Shown here piece by piece: positions 61,201 to 64,000 of a DNA stretch of 64,000 nt. The DNA is taken from assembly GCA_964036045.1 (NCBI GenBank), contig OZ038378.1, positions 148,161,596-148,225,595 on the forward strand. The letters are read 5' to 3'. Numbering within the stretch: the first letter of the stretch is position 1; the number at the start of each line of letters is the position of its first letter. The notes beneath the pieces are model-generated. The model did not search any database. It was given only the letters and a program-made list of their open reading frames with translations, and had not been told where the DNA came from. Made by a program: the position numbers and the translations under genes. The stretch comes from Eutreptiella sp. 'Long Island Sound 2002' (Eukaryota > Euglenozoa > Euglenophyceae > Eutreptiales > Eutreptiaceae).

Positions 61201-62565
61201 AAAATTGACGGAAAATTCTCGGAAAATTCTCGGAAAATTCTCGGCGAATTCTCGGAAAATTCTCGGAAAATTCTCGGAAAATTCTCGGAAAATTCTGGGA
61301 AAAATCTCAGAACATTCTCTGAAAATTCTCGGAAAATTCTCCGAAAATTCTCGGAAAATTCTCGGAAAATTCTCGGAAAAGTCTCGGAAAAATCTCGGAA
61401 AATTCTCGGAAAATTCTCGGAAAATTCTGGGAAAATTCTCGGAAAATTCTGAGAAAATTCTCGGAAAATTCTCGGAAAATTCTCGGAAAATTCTCGGAAA
61501 ATTCTCGGAAAATTCTCGGAAAATTCTCAGAAAATTCTCGGAAATTCTCGGATAATTCTCGGAAAATTCTCAGAAAATTCTCGGAAAATTCTCGGAAAAT
61601 TCTCGGAAAATTCTCGGAAAATTCTCGGAAAATTCTCGGAAAATTCTCGGAAAATTCTCAGAAAATTTTCGGAAATCGTCGGATAATTCTCGGAAAATTC
61701 TCAGAAAATTTTCAGAACATTCTCGGAAAATTCTCGGAAAATTCTCAGAAAATTCTCGGAAAATTCTCGGAAAATTCTCGGAAAATTCTCAGAAAATTCT
61801 CGGAAAATTCTCGGAAAATTCTCGGAAAATTCTCAGAAAATTCTCGGAAATTCTCCGATAATTCTCGGAAAATTCTCAGAAAATTCTCGGAAAATTCTCG
61901 GAAAATTCTCAGAAAATTCTCGGAAAGTTCTCGGAAAATTCTCGGAAAATTCTCGGAAAATTCTCAGAAAATTCTCGGAAAATTCTCGGAAAATTCTCGG
62001 AAAATTCTCGGAAAATTCTCGGAAAATTCTCGGAAAAATCTCGGAAAATTCTCGGAATTTTCTCATAAAATTCTCGGAAAATTCTCGGAAAATTCTCGGA
62101 AAATTCTCGGAAAATTCTCGGAAAATTCTCGGAAAATTCTCGGAAAATTCTCGGAAAATTCTGGGAAAATTCTCGGAAAATTCTCGGAAAATTTTCAGAA
62201 AATTCTCGGAAATTCTCGGATAATTCTCGGAAAATTTTCAGAAAATTCTCGGAAAATTCTCGGAAAATTCTCAGAAAATTCTCGGAAAATTCTCGGAAAA
62301 TTCTCCGAAAATTCTCGGAAAATTCTCGGAAAATTCTCGGAAAATTCTCGGAAAATTCTCGGAAAATTCTCGGAAAATTCTCGGAAAATTCTCGGAAAAT
62401 TCTCGGAAAATTGACGGAAAATTCTCGGAAAATTCTCGGAAAATTCTCGGAAAATTCTCGGCAAATTCTCGGAAAATTCTCGGAAAATTCTCGGAAAATT
62501 CTCGGAAAATTCTGGGAAAAATCTCGGAACATTCTCGGAAAATTCTCGGAAAATTCTCCGAAAAT
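60842..62565 (+). repeat. Block A higher-order repeat, copy 7
   Basis: It opens TTGTCGG...CTCAG. TTGACGG is at 61208, a mutated GGCGAATTC near 61243, TCTGGGAAAAATCTCAG with AACATTC at 61294, AAATCGTCGG near 61675, a diverged AATTTTCTCAT (from AATATTCTCAT) near 62057, and a second cassette at 62411-62511. Cassette spacing is 1,217 bp and start to second cassette 1,669 bp. Confidence 0.85.
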
Positions 62566-64000
62566 TCTCGGGAAATTCTCGGAAAATTCTCGGAAAATTC
62601 TCGGAAAATTCTCGGAAAATTCTCAGAAAATTCTCGGAAAATTCTCGGAAAATTCTCGGAAAATTCTCAGAAAATTCTCGGAAAATTCTCGGAAAATTCT
62701 CCGAAAATTCTCGGAAAATTCTCGGAAAATTCTCGGAAAATTCTCGGAAAATTCTCGGAAAATTCTCGGAAAATTCTCGGAAAATTTTCAGAAAATTCTC
62801 GGAAAATTCTCGGAAAATTCTCAGAAAATTCTCGGAAAATTCTCCGAAAATTCTCCGAAAATTCTCGGAAAATTCTCGGAAAATTCTCGGAAAATTCTCG
62901 GAAAATTCTCGGAAAATTCTCGGAAAATTCTCGGAAAATTCTCGGAAAATTCTCGGAAAAATCTCGGAAAATTGACGGAAAATTCTCGGAAAATTCTCGG
63001 AAAATTCTCGGAAAATTCTCGGCAAATTCTCGGAAAATTCTCGGAAAATTCTCGGAAAATTCTCGGAAAATTCTGGGAAAAATCTCGGAACATTCTCGGA
63101 AAATTCTCGGAAAATTCTCCGAAAATTCTCGGGAAATTCTCGGAAAATTCTCGGAAAATTCTCGGAAAATTCTCGGAAAATTCTCGGAAAATTCTCGGAA
63201 AATTCTCGGAAAATTCTCGGAAAATTCTCGGAAAATTCTCGGAAAATTCTCGGAAAATTCTCGGAAAATTCTCGGAAAATTCTCGGAAAATTCTCGGAAA
63301 ATTCTCGGAAAATTCTCGGAAAATTCTCGGAAAATTTTCAGAAAATTCTCGGAAATTCTCGGATAATTCTCGGAAAATTTTCAGAAAATTCTCGGAAAAT
63401 TCTCGGAAAATTCTCAGAAAATTCTCGGAAAATTCTCGGAAAATTCTCCGAAAATTCTCGGAAAATTCTCGGAAAATTCTCGGAAAATTCTCGGAAAATT
63501 CTCGGAAAATTCTCGGAAAATTCTCGGAAAATTCTCGGAAAATTCTCGGAAAATTCTCGGAAAATTGACGGAAAATTCTCGGAAAATTCTCGGAAAATTC
63601 TCGGAAAATTCTCGGCAAATTCTCGGAAAATTCTCGGAAAATTCTCGGAAAATTCTCGGAAAATTCTGGGAAAAATCTCGGAACATTCTCGGAAAATTCT
63701 CGGAAAATTCTCCGAAAATTCTCGGGAAATTCTCGGAAAATTCTCGGAAAATTCTCGGAAAATTCTCGGAAAATTCTCAGAAAATTCTCGGAAAATTCTC
63801 GGAAAATTCTCGGAAAATTCTCAGAAAATTCTCGGAAAATTCTCGGAAAATTCTCGGAAAATTCTCGGAAAATTCTCGGAAAATTCTCGGAAAATTCTCA
63901 GAAAATTCTCGGAAATTCTCGGATAATTCTCGGAAAATTCTCAGAAAATTCTCGGAAAATTCTCGGAAAATTCTCGGAAAATTCTCGGAAAATTCTCGGA
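62411..64000 (+). repeat. Terminal ~560/594-bp cassette repeats
   Basis: The TTGACGG, GGCAAATTC, TCTGGGAAAAATC, AACATTC, CTCCG, CGGGAAATTC cassette occurs at 62411-62580, 62971-63130 and 63565-63730. Its TCTGGG elements lie at 62511, 63072 and 63665, giving spacings of 561 (51 units) and 593 bp. After the second cassette comes a long run of about 18 perfect units (near 63137-63335). The array continues past the right end of the window. Confidence 0.85.

Larger units (their letters stand above)
1..64000 (+). repeat. 11-bp satellite DNA array (AAAATTCTCGG)n spanning the whole window
   Basis: Every line of the window is built from AAAATTCTCGG or a close variant, about 5,800 units (64,000/11). 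All copies are in one orientation, with no inversion and no foreign insert. The first 110 bases are ten perfect units. Variants are mostly single substitutions, or one-base losses or gains in the A run (GGAAATTC, GGAAAAATTC). Consensus composition is A4 T3 G2 C2, 36% GC, with one CpG and no TpA per unit. Neither array edge is present. Known biology: such arrays form heterochromatin and evolve by unequal exchange and amplification. I do not recognise the unit as a named family. Centromeric, pericentromeric, subtelomeric or sex/B-chromosome location cannot be told apart from the sequence alone. Confidence 0.99.

Noticed and set aside
1-64000. Telomere repeat array
   Set aside because: The unit lacks a G-rich strand, contains no TTAGGG, TTTAGGG or TTAGG type motif, and has HORs and many point variants, unlike telomerase-made DNA.
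1-64000. CRISPR array
   Set aside because: No constant repeat separated by unique spacers; the repetition is continuous at 11 bp.
1-64000. Stable hairpins or rho-independent terminators from the GAA/TTC dyads
   Set aside because: Each dyad pairs only three bases before an A-A mismatch, with loops of two or three bases, so no stable local stem or T-run terminator forms.
1-64000. Assignment to a named organism
   Set aside because: There is no flanking gene or recognised satellite family. Composition and HOR style fit many eukaryotes, so naming a taxon would be a guess.

Overview
The window is one uninterrupted satellite array. All 64,000 bases are tandem copies of an 11-bp unit, AAAATTCTCGG (equivalently GGAAAATTCTC), about 5,800 copies head to tail. 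All copies lie in the same orientation on the + strand. I found no unique sequence, transposon, RNA gene, CRISPR array, promoter or credible protein gene, and neither edge of the array is inside the window. Long simple satellite with nested higher-order repeats (HORs) is typical of eukaryotic constitutive heterochromatin, usually centromeric, pericentromeric, subtelomeric or on a sex/B chromosome. I cannot name the taxon: I do not recognise this 11-mer as a described family, and no flanking gene is present.

The array is not homogeneous. Most units are canonical, but a limited set of variants recurs in fixed combinations and acts as a barcode. The main ones are TTGACGG, AAACTTC, AAAGTTC, ATTCTTGG, ATTCCCGG, CTCAG, AAAAATCTC, AATATTCTCAT, TCTGGGAAAAATC, AACATTC, GGCAAATTC, TTGTCGG, TTGAAGG, CTCCCA, AAATCGTCGG, and the 10-bp units GGAAATTC and GATAATTC. 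These barcodes reveal HORs of several sizes.

Layout: 1-1782, lead-in array; 1783-3490, first copy of a ~1.7-kb 'block A'; 3491-11400, two copies of a ~3.95-kb HOR; 11214-12752, 308/330-bp repeats; 12753-15500, partial third copy of the 3.95-kb HOR; 15501-19286, array with few long-range markers; 19287-21040, block A; 20555-22740, 1,095-bp tandem duplication; 22441-29050, 3.3-kb tandem duplication with nested ~748-bp repeats; 28906-30660, block A; 30661-38796, second marker class including a 736-bp duplication; 39290-43990, rearranged block A with a 1,162-bp duplication; 44000-45554, the most degenerate stretch; 45555-51350, five copies of a ~1.4-kb HOR with internal deletions; 51013-53700, ~1.37-kb duplication; 55013-56755, block A; 59330-61200, 945-bp duplication; 60842-62565, block A; 62411-64000, terminal ~560/594-bp repeats.

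The large open frames on both strands are an arithmetic artefact. The unit has no stop codon in any phase, and 11 is not a multiple of 3, so every frame reads the same 11-residue cycle. The more interesting properties are physical. Each unit is six purines followed by five pyrimidines, with one AAAATT A-tract and one CpG about half a helical turn apart, repeated at a near-helical 11-bp period. That should give curved DNA with strong rotational preference on nucleosomes. The repeat also keeps one CpG per 11 bp and presents dense GAAnnTTC and TTCnnnGAA dyads.
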